A stretch of DNA of 64,000 nt from Diphasiastrum complanatum (Eukaryota; Streptophyta; Lycopodiopsida; Lycopodiales; Lycopodiaceae), in contig CM055095.1 in the NCBI GenBank assembly GCA_029204225.1, positions 35,801,078 through 35,865,077 of the forward strand. The letters run 5' to 3'. Below are positions 10,141 through 20,132 of this stretch, piece after piece (position 1 is the stretch's first letter; the number at the start of each line of letters is the position of its first letter). The position numbers and the translations under genes were made by a program. The notes below the pieces were generated by a model that made no database searches, was not told where the DNA came from, and worked only from the letters and a program-made list of their open reading frames with translations.

Positions 10141-10503
10141 TTGAACCCACCACCAATTGTTGTTAGGAGGTCTCCTCGTTTAGAAATACCAAAGTACAAT
10201 GGGTTATCTGATCCCATCATATTTCTCCAGATCTTTTCTGAATCATGTAGGGTTTATGGCGAAGTCTTTTCACAAGATAAACTTCAGTTATTCCCTATGG
10301 CCTTAACTAGAGCTGTTCAAGATTGGTTTTATAACCAAGAGGAAGCAGAACGTCAAGATTGGGAAGTGGTTAAAGCCGCTTTCGTTACAAGATTTAAGCC
10401 CAGAAAATTTATGAAAGATACATTTCTCCTTTTAAGTAAAATTAAAATGGGAAAGAGAGAGGTAGTAAGAGATTATCTTGAAAGTTCAACACCGCAGATC
10501 TGA
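10123..10503 (+). pseudogene. Gypsy copy A Gag, N-terminal part
   Basis: Retrotransposon capsid protein. It opens MADGGPLNPPPIVVRRSPRL, followed by the capsid segment LEIPKYNGLSDP, then AVQDWFYNQEE and FVTRFKPRKF, a typical plant Gypsy Retrotrans_gag core (residues 20-115). The frame ends at 10501-10503 about when the family sequence should continue with IMWFLVGLPKRIRCELK, as in copies B and C. About 0.5 kb is deleted and sequence resumes at the zinc-knuckle region (about 10548). Unlike copy B, it retains the ATG. Confidence 0.82.
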
Positions 10504-10547
10504 GTGTGATCCCGAACTAATCAATGAGGGTGCTTTGATTATGTGTG

Positions 10548-11240
10548 CAGGAAATCACACTATGAATGAATGTCCAAAAATAACGAATGACGAATACTAT
10601 TTGTTATCTGTGTAACTCTACGCGACATGAAACAACCTTTTGCTCGTTGAATCCTCTATCCAGCAGAGGTATGCTAAGCTTCAGTATCGAGAACCTACTT
10701 ATTCAAAGGGTCCTGACGTAAAGCCTTTCAATTTTGACCTTGGATTTCCAGAACAACTAGCTATGTCAGCTCCAACGGAACAGAGTGCTCCTCTTGCTAA
10801 TCTAATGAAACCAGAACCTTATCGTGCTAATGAGCAATGGAACTATAGCAATGATCACGAGAGTGGTTCCTCAGAGTGCTATCTATGCTGCCGCGCAACT
10901 GTACCTTTGATGGTTGTTACCATAGCTCAGAAACAAAAGGACGTTCTAGTTGATCCGGTACCTGCTGAATCTGCACCAACTGTGGATATACCTACCGCAT
11001 CAAAGGGTATGTCCGAATCTCAAAACAGAAAAAAAAAAAAAGATATCAAGATATGAGACAGTGGATCAAACAGTTGCAAGAAGAAGAAGCCCAAGAAGTC
11101 GTTAAAGCAGCAGCCGAAGTTCCTTTTCCTTCTATGCCACAAGCATATCCAAGAATAAATGGTAATACACAGTTGCACCATCATTAAGAAATGGATATTA
11201 CACTGGGAGAATTTCTTAAGCTGGTGCCGAAAGCAAAAGA
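10548..11240 (+). pseudogene. Gypsy copy A Gag C-terminal part and start of protease region
   Basis: Decayed remainder of gag: NHTMNECP from the first zinc knuckle, then SSIQQRYAKLQYREPTYSKG, a Pro-rich stretch, and MVVTIAQKQKDVLVDPVPAE. All correspond in order to copy B 18050-18770. An A-rich insertion at about 11029-11041 and several stops break the frame. The segment ends with ITLGEFLKLVPKAKEVL, the entry to the protease region, where a large deletion joins it to the RT N-terminus near 11250. Confidence 0.75.
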
Positions 11241-11456
11241 AGTGTTAAAGGAATTTCTACCTCGATTATTGAGCATATGATACTTTTAATGCTTGATGCA
11301 GTTCCCAAGGTCACAAAATTTTATCGTTGTAATCCAAACGTTACTGAAGTTATAAAGAAAGAGCTCCAACGACTACTTGAAGCCAACTTTATTTACGAAA
11401 TCGAACATACAAAATGAGTTTCACCAATTGTCATCATTCCTAAAAAGAATGGGAAG

Positions 11457-12206
11457 ATGAGAATTTGTGTGAATTTCAAAGCTTTGAACAAAGTGACACG
11501 GAAAGATCACTTTCCGTTATCCTTAACTAAAAGCATTTTGGACCGTCTTGCTGGAGCAGAAGCATATAGTTTTTTGGATGGATTTAGTGGTTACAACCAA
11601 GTCAAGATCGCACCTACGGATCGTCATAAAATAGCTTTTGCGACAGAATGGGAAACTTATGCTTATAAAGCGATGTCGTTTGGACTTTGTAATGCACCTA
11701 GTTCTTTTCAAAGAGTCATGCAGTTCGCCTTCAAAGAGTACTTGCTAAAATTTCTTGAAATCTACTTGGATGATCTCGGAGTCCATAGTATTCTATTCTT
11801 TGCAGATTTAGCAAGACCTATATACAAGTTGACTATTGTACCAATTTGGACAGTAGAGACATTGGAAGCATTTGAAAATTTAAAAAAAGCTTTAGCTTCT
11901 GCACCAATACTATGTGAAATCAGATTGATGGCAGTTCATGCGTTAGCAGCAGAGAAAGCCCGTTGTAAGGCATGGCACGATCGCCGACTACACAAAAAGG
12001 ATTTGAAGGAAGGAGATCTAGCACTAATGTATAAGACAAAGCTGATTAAAGGTAAATTGAAGTTTACAGGTGAAGGACCGTACAAAGTTAAAGAAATACT
12101 GAACTATGGAACAATTATTTTGGAACATTTGGATGGAAAACGATTTGGCACTCTAGGGAATGGTAGCCGATTACGCAAATTTTGGCAGCCTGTTTCGTCA
12201 GTTTAG
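11457..12206 (+). pseudogene. Gypsy copy A chimeric RT-RNase H-integrase frame, 249 aa
   Basis: One uninterrupted frame made of three joined pieces. Residues 1-111 are the RT palm and fingers: MRICVNFKALNKVTRKDHFP, SFLDGFSGYNQVKIAP, FGLCNAPSSFQRVMQ and the catalytic YLDD at 11763-11774. Residues about 112-152 are the RT/RNase H connection ILFFADLARPIYKLT...ASAPIL. From about 153 it is the integrase C-terminus, with CKAWHDRRLHKKD and the GPYKVKEIL segment (GPY/F-like). The RT thumb, the RNase H active site and the integrase catalytic core are absent. Junctions lie at about 11790 and 11910. A stop (TGA at 11415-11417) separates it from the RT N-terminal segment upstream. It cannot be a working polymerase or integrase. 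Confidence 0.85.
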
Positions 12207-13073
12207 CCAGCATGATCCGACACTATGATTTTAGTTTTATTGTTTTACAATTTTTGTGTTTTTCACTACTTGATTAATTTTCTTTTTTGAAAAAGAAAGA
12301 AAAAGAAGAAAAGTGAAAATAAAAAAAATAAAAAAATGATGACTCAAAAGACTGATGAGCAAAAGTCAAAAAATGTCATCAGATCAGGAGAAGTTGAAGG
12401 AAAGTATTTTTAGGAATCAGATCTTTATGGAAAATGACTCGAAATACCAGTTTTTGGGTCATATTTTGCACTAAGTTTTAGAAACGTTCGTCGAGTTTTC
12501 AGAGGCAAGATCCACCTCAAATGTACCCACACTGAGTTGGGCGAACGTTCTTTCCACCAGTTAATACCTGTTTTGACCTTAGGCGAATGGTCAGCATTTT
12601 GCCATTTTGAGAACGTTCGCCAAGCACATTACAGACCTTATGAACCTTCGCGGACCCTCCAGATGGATTCAGAATGCCAAATTTAGGTTGGTCAGAGGTA
12701 TAGATCTTGAAAATCTGCATTTATTACAGCACCTTGGCAAAGGATGCTCTTAGGCGAATGTTCAACCTTCGTCAGACCTTCAGAACGTTCGCCAGACTGC
12801 TATTTTGGTCAAAAACCTTTGTTGAGGTTTTTTGAAGCTCAATTTACAGTATTGAGCATGCCTGCAGATTTGTGTCCAGAAGTGATAAGCCAAACTAGTA
12901 CTTTGTCTAATGGACCCTCCAAATTCACCTATAAGAAGGCTGAATTCGATTCATTTCTCACGTGCCAACGGAGCTCTTGCAATTTTTTTTCGCGACCAAA
13001 ACTTTCTAAAACTTTCCTACAGCTATCTGATACACTCATGTGTCTTACTTTTAGTCTTCACTTTATTGTCATC
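12207..13073 (+). other. Gypsy copy A 3' untranslated region with repeated motif
   Basis: After the integrase stop comes an A-rich tract (12285-12345) ending in ATGATGACTCAAAAG. Then follows a region with repeated AACGTTCGYC and its complement GRCGAACGTT, for example 12483-12492 (AACGTTCGTC) and 12540-12549 (GGCGAACGTT), with more near 12580, 12612, 12643, 12752 and 12784. Equivalent regions follow integrase in copies B and C. Confidence 0.75.
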
Positions 13074-13640
13074 ATGTCTTTTCCTGATACCTCGCAATCT
13101 CCGCGTTATGTCATCCATCGTGGTGTTCCAACTGCAACGAACATCATGATGCTCCCTAGCACAAGCATGGTCGCTCAGTGGATGACTCTTGTCGGGCCTT
13201 TGCTCACGACAATGGGAATCTACGAGCGAGTCTTTTCTGGAAAAGTTAATATGCAATTCATTACGATGGCCTTTAGTACTCGGACCGAGGCCAAATCCAA
13301 ATTTGTTATCACTTTCTAGACTTCCACACACAAGATGCGAGCTACTGAAGCCGCCCTTGCTGCTATAGGTATCACATCCGGTACTGAGCCATCTTTGAAC
13401 CATAAGCACACAAAGAACGTGATCAACCCGTTCATAGACACCGCGGTTGAGTATTACTGGACCCATGACGGGTATCTCCTAGAATCCATTCGAGATCCCA
13501 TCATTCACGTCACGACCCAGCTACTGAATGCTTCCTGATGGTTGACAACCTCAGGAAGGAACACATCTCATCGCAGATCCTCCATCACCTTGTAGAATCC
13601 AATTACAAATTAGGATCTGGCCCATTAGAACCCTACAACT
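13074..13640 (+). pseudogene. Gypsy copy A extra 3' ORF (downstream of integrase), unknown function
   Basis: Sense-strand ORF located after pol. It starts MSFPDTSQSPRYVIHRGVP and continues with LPSTSMVAQWMTLVGPLL. An in-frame stop at about 13318 is followed in a second frame by RATEAALAAIGITSG, then TVEYYWTHDGYLLESIRDP-like text (read VEYYWTHDGYLLESIRDP), and after a one-base slip by LMVDNLRKEHISSQILHHLV. The same ORF begins at equivalent positions in copies B and C with many shared residues, so it was coding in the ancestor. No signal peptide, membrane span or known retroviral domain is visible, so it is not an obvious envelope. Length in the intact ancestor was probably about 200 residues or more. 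Confidence 0.6.
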
Positions 13641-13755
13641 AGTATAAAACAATCTTTGGTTGAGTTGAAGAGGGCTATCAAGGAGAATACCAAGCAGCAA
13701 TTTGTGGTTGTGCTACAACTCCCTAGGATCATCGACTGTCTTGAAGGTTCCGCAC

Positions 13756-14284
13756 ACCCCATACCAGTGACAATGCACTGTAACCTCCCAACCGTAGGGT
13801 CAGAACCGACCCACCCCCATGCCTTGGAGCAATCGACATAATCATGTCCGGTCAAGCCTCCTATGATAATCGGCGTCCCATACCACCAGCCATCGCACTC
13901 GGCTCTCCCTAGCACACATCTCCTGGCCTGGAGATACATCCTGGCTCATGCAGGTGCTCTCCATCCACCAACTCCCGGATAGACTCAATGAATGGTAAGA
14001 GGGAAACCCCACTACTAAATAGGCATAGCACAGTGGGACAAGCACGATCCTGCCGAACACGTGCCACCTAGGATAGTGACGCGTGACACCTAAACATGTC
14101 GATAAAGCCAGACCTACGTCATGCCCCTTGTGAGCCCGTCAATGAAGGGCGTATCGTTATGGTACATAATATTCCCCGCATAAAAACTTCCTTCTATGGG
14201 AAGAAACCAGAGAATCTAAGTCGTAAATCATCCTCCTCCCAGGTGTCCTCGTCATCTGACTTACCTTTCCAACAAATCAGATGT
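13756..14284. other. Unassigned, GC-richer segment
   Basis: Lies between copy A and the - strand chromovirus relic. A TGTAACCTCCCAACC motif near 13780 resembles the start of some Gypsy LTRs, which often begin TGTAAC, and could mark the LTR of the adjacent - strand element. No second LTR is present to test this. No coding domain was recognised on either strand. Confidence 0.3.
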
Positions 14285-15290
14285 TCAGAAATCGAACGAT
14301 TTCTCAGCTAAACTAGTGGTAGAATCCTTCATACTATTGTATGTGAACTCAACCATTGGGAGATACTTTTCCCAATCTGATTGCCGCCTGGAAACATATG
14401 CGCGAAGCATATCTTCCATCGATTGGTTGACATGTTCGGTCTGACCATCGATTTCTGGGTGATCCGTAGACAATAGACTTAAGGTAGTTTCCAGTCTTTC
14501 AATCACAATCACTAACAATATCGTTCGGCAAACCATACAACAGGAACAACTTTTCAACGAAGAGTTGAGCAAGGTCTGAAGCTTTGACAGTAGTTTTTGT
14601 TGGAATAAACTGCACCATTTTCGTTAGCCTGTCAACTACTACCCAAATAGCATCGTGACCCTTCCCTGACTTGGGAAGTCCGACCACAAAATCCATGGAA
14701 ATACTTTATCATTTCTTGCTGGGAATTTCCAATGGATGCAACAGACTAGCTGCTTTGAGTCTTTCTGCCTTATTTACTTGGCATTGTTCACACTTTTGAA
14801 TGTATGCCTCGACATGACCTTTCATTTTGGCCAATAAAATTCTCTCTTAACAAGGTCAAGCATTCTCTGTATACCAGGGTGACCCGCACTGGGGCTATTG
14901 TGGCACTCTCGTAGGATTTGGGCCCTTATGTCCGCGATATCTGGCACACAGACTTTTCCCCTACGAAAAAGCAAACAATTCCGAATGGAATAATTATCAA
15001 GTATCTTCTCTTCGCGAGATTTCTTGAAATCCTGCCTTCCAAGATTATCTCTCACTATAGAGCTTCCTACTAGGACATCTTGCATGTTCTCTCTTGATCC
15101 AATCGTTAGGCAATCGGCGCTTTTTGCAAAAGACTTGACTATGTTGGCGTCCGTTGCTACTCGATGGGATGATTGTCTTCCTACGTTGGCATTCGATCCA
15201 AATAAACCAATGGCGTCCGACAACGTTAAAGATCAGTTGCCCTTAGCCAGATTGCACTTTCGTGCCACAATGATGGGTGGTTCATCCCAA
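14285..15290 (-). pseudogene. Chromovirus-like Gypsy integrase relic
   Basis: Read on the - strand. About 15223-14822 carries the zinc-binding N-terminus with the [20 protein letters not shown] signature. 14696-14499 carries the catalytic core start MDFVVGLPKSGKGHDAIWVV and YGLPNDIVSDCD, where the second catalytic Asp is followed by Cys instead of the usual Arg-Asp. 14572-14285 carries IDGQTEHVNQSMEDMLRAYV with the catalytic Glu. At least two frameshifts separate the pieces. The frame remains readable right up to 15290, where the copy B LTR begins, so copy B appears to have inserted into this element. No chromodomain was recognised downstream. Confidence 0.85.
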
Positions 15291-15964
15291 TAATCACATG
15301 GTTATTTGATTGATTAGAAAGTCAATAAAAAGACTTTAGGCCTTTTTGCGGGACTTTTAATGTCGCAAGCCTAAATGTCAAGTTAGTGAGAACCGTTGGG
15401 GTTCCCACCAAATTTCAATTTCAAATTGGTTTCTTCCAATTATTGAATGGGTTCTCACTTTTTTTTAAATATGAATAGTTAGGGAGGTAGAAATGGGACA
15501 ATAGGATTTTGAGGCCAAGGCCCTTCTCTCCACTATAAATAGGGGCAAACTCGAGTTGCTCCTCATGTTTCCATCTTCATTTCAATACAAGCAAACTGGT
15601 TCTCTTATGGCATGGACTTGTAAATGTCCTTGCTCTCTAACTCTATTCCTCAATCTATCATGCTTTGTTGTATTTGCTAATTGTTGGATTTGAATATTAT
15701 TGGGATTTATATTTCTTATGCTTTTTGTGAGAGAGAAAGGGAGAGAGAGAAGGAGTAAGCTATTATCATGGTGAAACTTAGGGTTAATGGATGTAGTGTT
15801 AATGGATGTTAGAGTTAGATTTGGATCTTTCATACATGCTGAATTTTGAGATATGCTATCGCTCTCACGGGATCGAACCTACGCGTGACAACTAAATTTA
15901 TTTCCTTGATGCTTTAGTGTTTGGATCTTGGGTTGAGAATAGGATAGGAAATAAACCCACTACA
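15291..15964 (+). repeat. 5' LTR of Gypsy copy B (674 bp)
   Basis: Collinear with 40795-41454 (copy C LTR) through many shared blocks such as GATTAGAAAGTCAATAAA, GACTTTAGGCCTTTTTGCG and CGTGACAACTAA, but clearly diverged. It starts TAATCACATGG (copy C TGATCACATAG, so the expected TG is mutated) and ends CCCACTACA four bases before the primer site. Confidence 0.8.
15533..15541 (+). promoter_or_regulatory. TATA box in the copy B LTR
   Basis: CTATAAATA in the context CTCCACTATAAATAGGGG. The corresponding position in the copy C LTR (41028-41035) is TATAAAAA. It marks the likely U3/R boundary region. Confidence 0.6.
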
Positions 15965-15968
15965 ATTT

Positions 15969-15987
15969 TGGTGCCGTTGTCGGGGAG
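15969..15987 (+). promoter_or_regulatory. Primer-binding site, tRNA-Asp type
   Basis: TGGTGCCGTTGTCGGGGAG differs by two transitions from TGGCGCCGTTGCCGGGGAG, which is the complement of the plant tRNA-Asp 3' end as I recall it. It sits four bases after the LTR end. Copy C has TGGCGCCGTTACCGAGGAG at the same place. Confidence 0.75.
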
Positions 15988-17266
15988 CTACGCCAATTTT
16001 TCAGTTTATAGCATGTTTGGTTGATGGTTAGCTTGCATTAGGCATCTTGTCATAATCTGATTGTTGAGCAAGGGAAGCTAATCAGATCACCATTCTTAAG
16101 ATCCATCTAGATCTGAAAAATCATAAAAAAAACAACAATAATCGGTCAAATCTGCCAGATTTTGGTGAAAAGGAGGCAAAATTGTCATTAAAGCTGATAA
16201 CTTTTTTTCCTCTTTCAGGAAACGTTCGCCGAGCTGCAGGCACCTTCGGTTTTGCTCACAGAATCTTCAGTTTGAAGGGCGAACATTCTTTCCCAGTAGA
16301 TTTGCAGAAACATCAGAAAAACCATAAGAAAACATCAAAAAACACTCAAAACCCTAAAAAATACAGAAAAATAACCTTCGTCCGATTCACTGTGCATAGG
16401 TGAATTCAGATCTATCTATTGCCAGGTCGGCGAACATTAATTCTAAAAATAGACGGTCAAAGTGACTTTTTATCTAGTGGCTGATAATTTTTTGAAGAGT
16501 TTAACACCTTTTTACAAAATTATCAGTTTTCTCATCAGAATCTTCGCTTGAAACCTTCGCTTGAAACTTACTATTTTGGTTCATCAGTGAGTTTGGCAAA
16601 CGATAAGCAGAGGCCACGTGTCATATTGACTTATTTTTGTCAAATTTTTTTTTTTTTTGGAAAAATAGCAGTATTACATTTGTAACCTTCGTCAAAACTT
16701 TCGTTGGAATTTTTGAGGATACTATTTATAGTAAACTATCATTTTTGAGTTCGGCGAACGTTATTGTTATCAGAATCGTGAAAAATCCCTATTTTTACTC
16801 TCGCCAAATTGCAAAAACTGTAATGTTTGTCTATCAGAACATTCGCCAGTTCTACCCTAGCCGTATCTGAGTCAAATTTACTTTTTGTGAATTTGACGAA
16901 GGTTAATTTTACCAGATTTGTCAAAAAATAACCAGATCATAGATTTTTACTCAAAATAGTACTGAAGAACCTCCACCGAGTCAACCTTCGCCCAAGAATC
17001 CTTCGCCCATATTATTTATAGGTTATGATTTTCTAGATCTAGTATCTGTCAAAGATCTATTTTGAAGCAATTATGTTATAATTTGATTCTGATTCTGAGA
17101 AATCATTAGTTTTAGAAGTGTCGTTGCTTGATCAAGGTCTATTTTCCAAAAATCAGATTCTGATTATTTTTCAAGTGATAGAGATTTTACAAATCTGATT
17201 TGAGATAGGATTTTGTTTGAAAGATCTAGATCCAATCTCGTTATCTGATTGTCGTAATTTGGAATT
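15988..17266 (+). other. 5' UTR of Gypsy copy B with motif array
   Basis: About 1.3 kb without a credible reading frame. It is studded with AACNTTCGYC and the complementary GRCGAANGTT: for example 16221-16230, 16278-16287, about 16375, 16425, 16545, 16686, 16752, 16837, 16896 and 16984. Spacing is irregular (tens of bases) and orientation alternates, so many pairs could form RNA stems. Confidence 0.75.
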
Positions 17267-18930
17267 GTGGCTGACGGAGGACCATTGAACCCACCACCAA
17301 TTGTTGTTAGGAAGTCTCCTCGTTTAGAAATACCAAAGTACAATGGGTTATCTGATCCCATCAGATTTCTTCAGATATTTTCTGAATCATGTAGGGTTTA
17401 TGGCGAAGTCTTTCCACAAGATAAACTTCAGTTATTCCCTATGGCCTTAACTGGAGCTGCTCAAGATTGGTTTTATAACCAAGAGGAAGGAGAACGTCAA
17501 GATTGGAAAGTGGTTAAAGCCGCTTTCATTACAAGATTTAAGCCCAGAAATTTTTTGAAAAATCCATTTCTCCTTTTAAGTAAAATTAAAATGGGAAAGA
17601 GAGAGGCAGTAAGATTGAACGGCTTAAACACCGCAGTCTCGAACCAATCAATGAGGATGCTTTGATTATGTGGTTTTTAGTAGGTCTACCTAAAAGGATT
17701 AGATGCGAGCTAAAACGCCATAATGAATACGCTACAATACAAAGCGCTATGGATGCTGCAATTCGTGAGGAGGATGAAGATTCTAATGACAAACCGAATG
17801 TTGGAATGTTGCCTTATATGGCAGGGCAAACCACGACAACATCCACCGCCATTGCATCAACAAATATTAATGCTACTGCAGAAAAGATGATCAACGAGTT
17901 CGAGAAACTTGGTCAAAAGCAGCAGATGCAGCTGGAAAAAATGTACTCCTAGTTCAACGAAAAGTTGAAAGCCTTGGAAGAATTCCATGGGAAAGCAAAC
18001 AAAGAACCTGAAAATTTTGCAAAGATTTTTCCTAGCCGAGAAAATGTGTGGTGTTCAATTTGTGCAAGAAATCACACTATGAATGAATGTCCAACATTGA
18101 AACAACGAATGACGAATACTATTTGTCATCTGTGTAACTCTACGGGATATGAAACAGCCTTTTGTTCGTTTAATCCTTGCATTATCCAACAGAGGTATGC
18201 TAAGCTTCAGTATCGAGAACCTACTTATTCAAAGGGTCCTGACGGAAAGCCTTTCAATTTTGCCCTTGGATTTCCAAAACAACTAGCTCTGTCAGCTCCA
18301 ACGGAACAGAGTGCTCCTCCTGCTAATCTAATGGAACCATAACCTTATCGTGCTAATGAGCAATGAAACTATAGCCATGATCACGAGAGTGGTCCTTCAG
18401 AGCAGTATGCTATCTATGCTGCTGCGCAACAACAAGCAGCTAGACAATGGACCAGAGCGCCACTTGGATGTTTTGCATGCGGAGAGAACCATAGAGTTGT
18501 TGAATGTCCGAACAGAGAGAAATTTATACCATTCTGTAGAGAATGTGATTAGGGACACTCTTATAAAGAATGTCCTGCAAGACCCAAACCACCTCCAGTT
18601 ACTGCTCCAGTGAATACGATTATGATCAAGAAAAGACCAGTCGTTCAATCTGAACCAACGATATTTTTGATGGTTGTTACCAAAGCTCAGAAACAAAAGG
18701 AGGTTCTAGTTGATCCAGTACCTGCTGAATTTGTACCAACTATAGATATACCTATTGCATCAAGGGTATATCTAAATCTCAAAGTAGAAAAGAAAAGATA
18801 TCAAGATGTGAGACAGTGGATCAAACAGTTGCAAGGAGAAGAAGCTCAAAAAGCCGTTAAAGCAACAACCGAAGTTCCTTCTACTTCTATGCCACAAGCA
18901 GATCCAAGAACGGATGTTAATACATAGTTG
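17267..18930 (+). pseudogene. Gypsy copy B Gag with several zinc knuckles
   Basis: Capsid-nucleocapsid protein. The start codon is GTG where copy A has ATG, so initiation is lost. The capsid core LEIPKYNGLSDPIRFLQIF, AAQDWFYNQEE and FITRFKPRNF runs to about 17620, then a frameshift leads into IMWFLVGLPKRIRCELKRH (17662-17952). After stops come four Cys/His modules: CSICARNHTMNEC, CHLCNSTGYETAFC (His replaced by Tyr; copy C keeps CHLCNSTGHETIFC, a full CX2CX4HX4C), CFACGENHRVVEC and CRECDxGHSYKEC with a stop in place of one residue. Four Cys/His modules is more than the one or two usual in Gypsy. At least six disabling changes are visible. Confidence 0.85.
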
Positions 18931-18984
18931 CACCATCATAAAAAACCCTTCAAGATGACAGACCCAAAAGAGTCGTAAATAGAA

Positions 18985-19660
18985 ATGATCGTAAATATTC
19001 TGTCTAGCAAGATGGATATTACACTGGGAGAATTTCTTAAGATGGTGCCGAAAGCAAAAAAAGTATTAGCAGAAAGATTGACTCAAATGGAACCACAAGT
19101 CCCCGGTCAAAAGCCACTTTTTTGTGCCAAGTTTGAAAAAACAAACGAAGTACTCAATGTGGGAGCAGCCTAGGAAAGTGAGCAGAAAAACATCACCCTA
19201 CCGATACAACATAGACAATTTGGTAAAGAAGCAGCCGCCGTGATTGATGGAGGTTCATGAGTTAATTTGATCTCAACCAAGCTATGTGCAAAATGGGGAC
19301 TTACTAAGCTGCCACCTTTGCCATTAAGTTGGCTGATCAAACAAGAGTCCGTCCAAGAGGAATGGTTGAAGACGTACCTGTCAAAATAGCTGGAGTACAG
19401 TTTGTCATTACTTTTGTAGTAATGGACTTACCTGACGCACCAAATGTATATCGAATTTTATTGGGACGTCCATGATTACGAGTTGCACAAGTAATTCATA
19501 ATTGGGGCACCGGCAAAATTACTTTTGAGAATCGTGAGCGTGCGGTCAAAGTAGATCCAATCACTTGGACTATCAAGCCAGTAGTCCAAAGAGGGGATGA
19601 TGATTCGTCAACAACGGATCATACCTATGATCGACAAGTGAAGACTCTGGAATTCTACTA
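18985..19660 (+). pseudogene. Gypsy copy B aspartic protease region
   Basis: Starts with ITLGEFLKMVPKAKKVLAER, then KPLFCAKFEKTNEVLNVGAA, a stop, NITLPIQHRQFGKE and the active-site motif VIDGGS at about 19240-19257, followed by a stop where copy C has Gly. Downstream VNLISTKLCAKWGL matches the flap-side region of plant Gypsy proteases with DGGS in place of the more common DTGA/DSGA. Several frameshifts follow. In the intact element this would cut the Gag-Pol polyprotein. Confidence 0.75.
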
Positions 19661-20132
19661 TGATTCTTAAACCGACACTGTCTATTGGAATCAAGCTCTT
19701 GCAACAGTGGATTGTAAAACAGACTATATGTGCCAACAAGATAATCAATCCGAATTGAGCGAAATTTTCTTACTTGATCGAACTTTGGATATGCCAATCA
19801 CTGTTCTATTAAATATGATGAATTTAGCTTGGATATCAATTGATTCAATTCCAGATTCAATTGAAGATGATCTAATACATGTTAGTCATGTTCTGATTTA
19901 CGATGGAGATCGAGTTCGAGATATTCTGGATGCACCGACAATAAAGCCGCCAAAAGCAGTTATATTGAAGGAAGAAAAAATTCCAGGACCAATGACAAAT
20001 AAACAAGCTAAGCAACACTATAATACGGTCTTGAAATGAGAAAAATCTTCTTAAAAAATTGATTCTAAGAATGTACCACCTTTATTGGATAAAGGAAAGA
20101 GAAAGGTCAAAGATGATTCTTTAAGTCAGACT

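Larger units (their letters stand above)
9835..13755 (+). mobile_element. Gypsy family copy A, internally collapsed
   Basis: Starts with about 30 bp of LTR text (ATATGAATAGTTAGGGAGGT, also at about 15470 inside the copy B LTR). It then jumps directly to the end of the 5' UTR and gag. Compared with copy B it has lost most of the LTR, the primer site and most of the 5' UTR, a central piece of gag, everything from protease to the RT N-terminus, RT-to-RNase H, and RNase H-to-integrase C-terminus. The remaining modules keep the original order and strand. The 3' region and extra 3' ORF are the best preserved of all copies. No 3' LTR is recognisable. Confidence 0.85.

Noticed and set aside
11240-11920. 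Copy A deletions explained by splicing of element RNA before reverse transcription
   Set aside because: Inferred deleted segments do not begin with GT and end with AG at the two downstream junctions; microhomology-mediated deletion fits better.
13074-13640. Extra 3' ORF as a retroviral envelope
   Set aside because: No signal peptide, transmembrane segment, glycosylation pattern or fusion-like region is visible.
15860-15895. B-box-like GGGATCGAACC in the Gypsy LTR as a tRNA gene or SINE
   Set aside because: No A box at proper distance, and the copy C LTR has only a degraded match; it is LTR sequence.
16217-17010. Motif array as a CRISPR-like or satellite repeat
   Set aside because: Spacing is irregular, orientation alternates, the repeat is only about 10 bases and the host is a plant.
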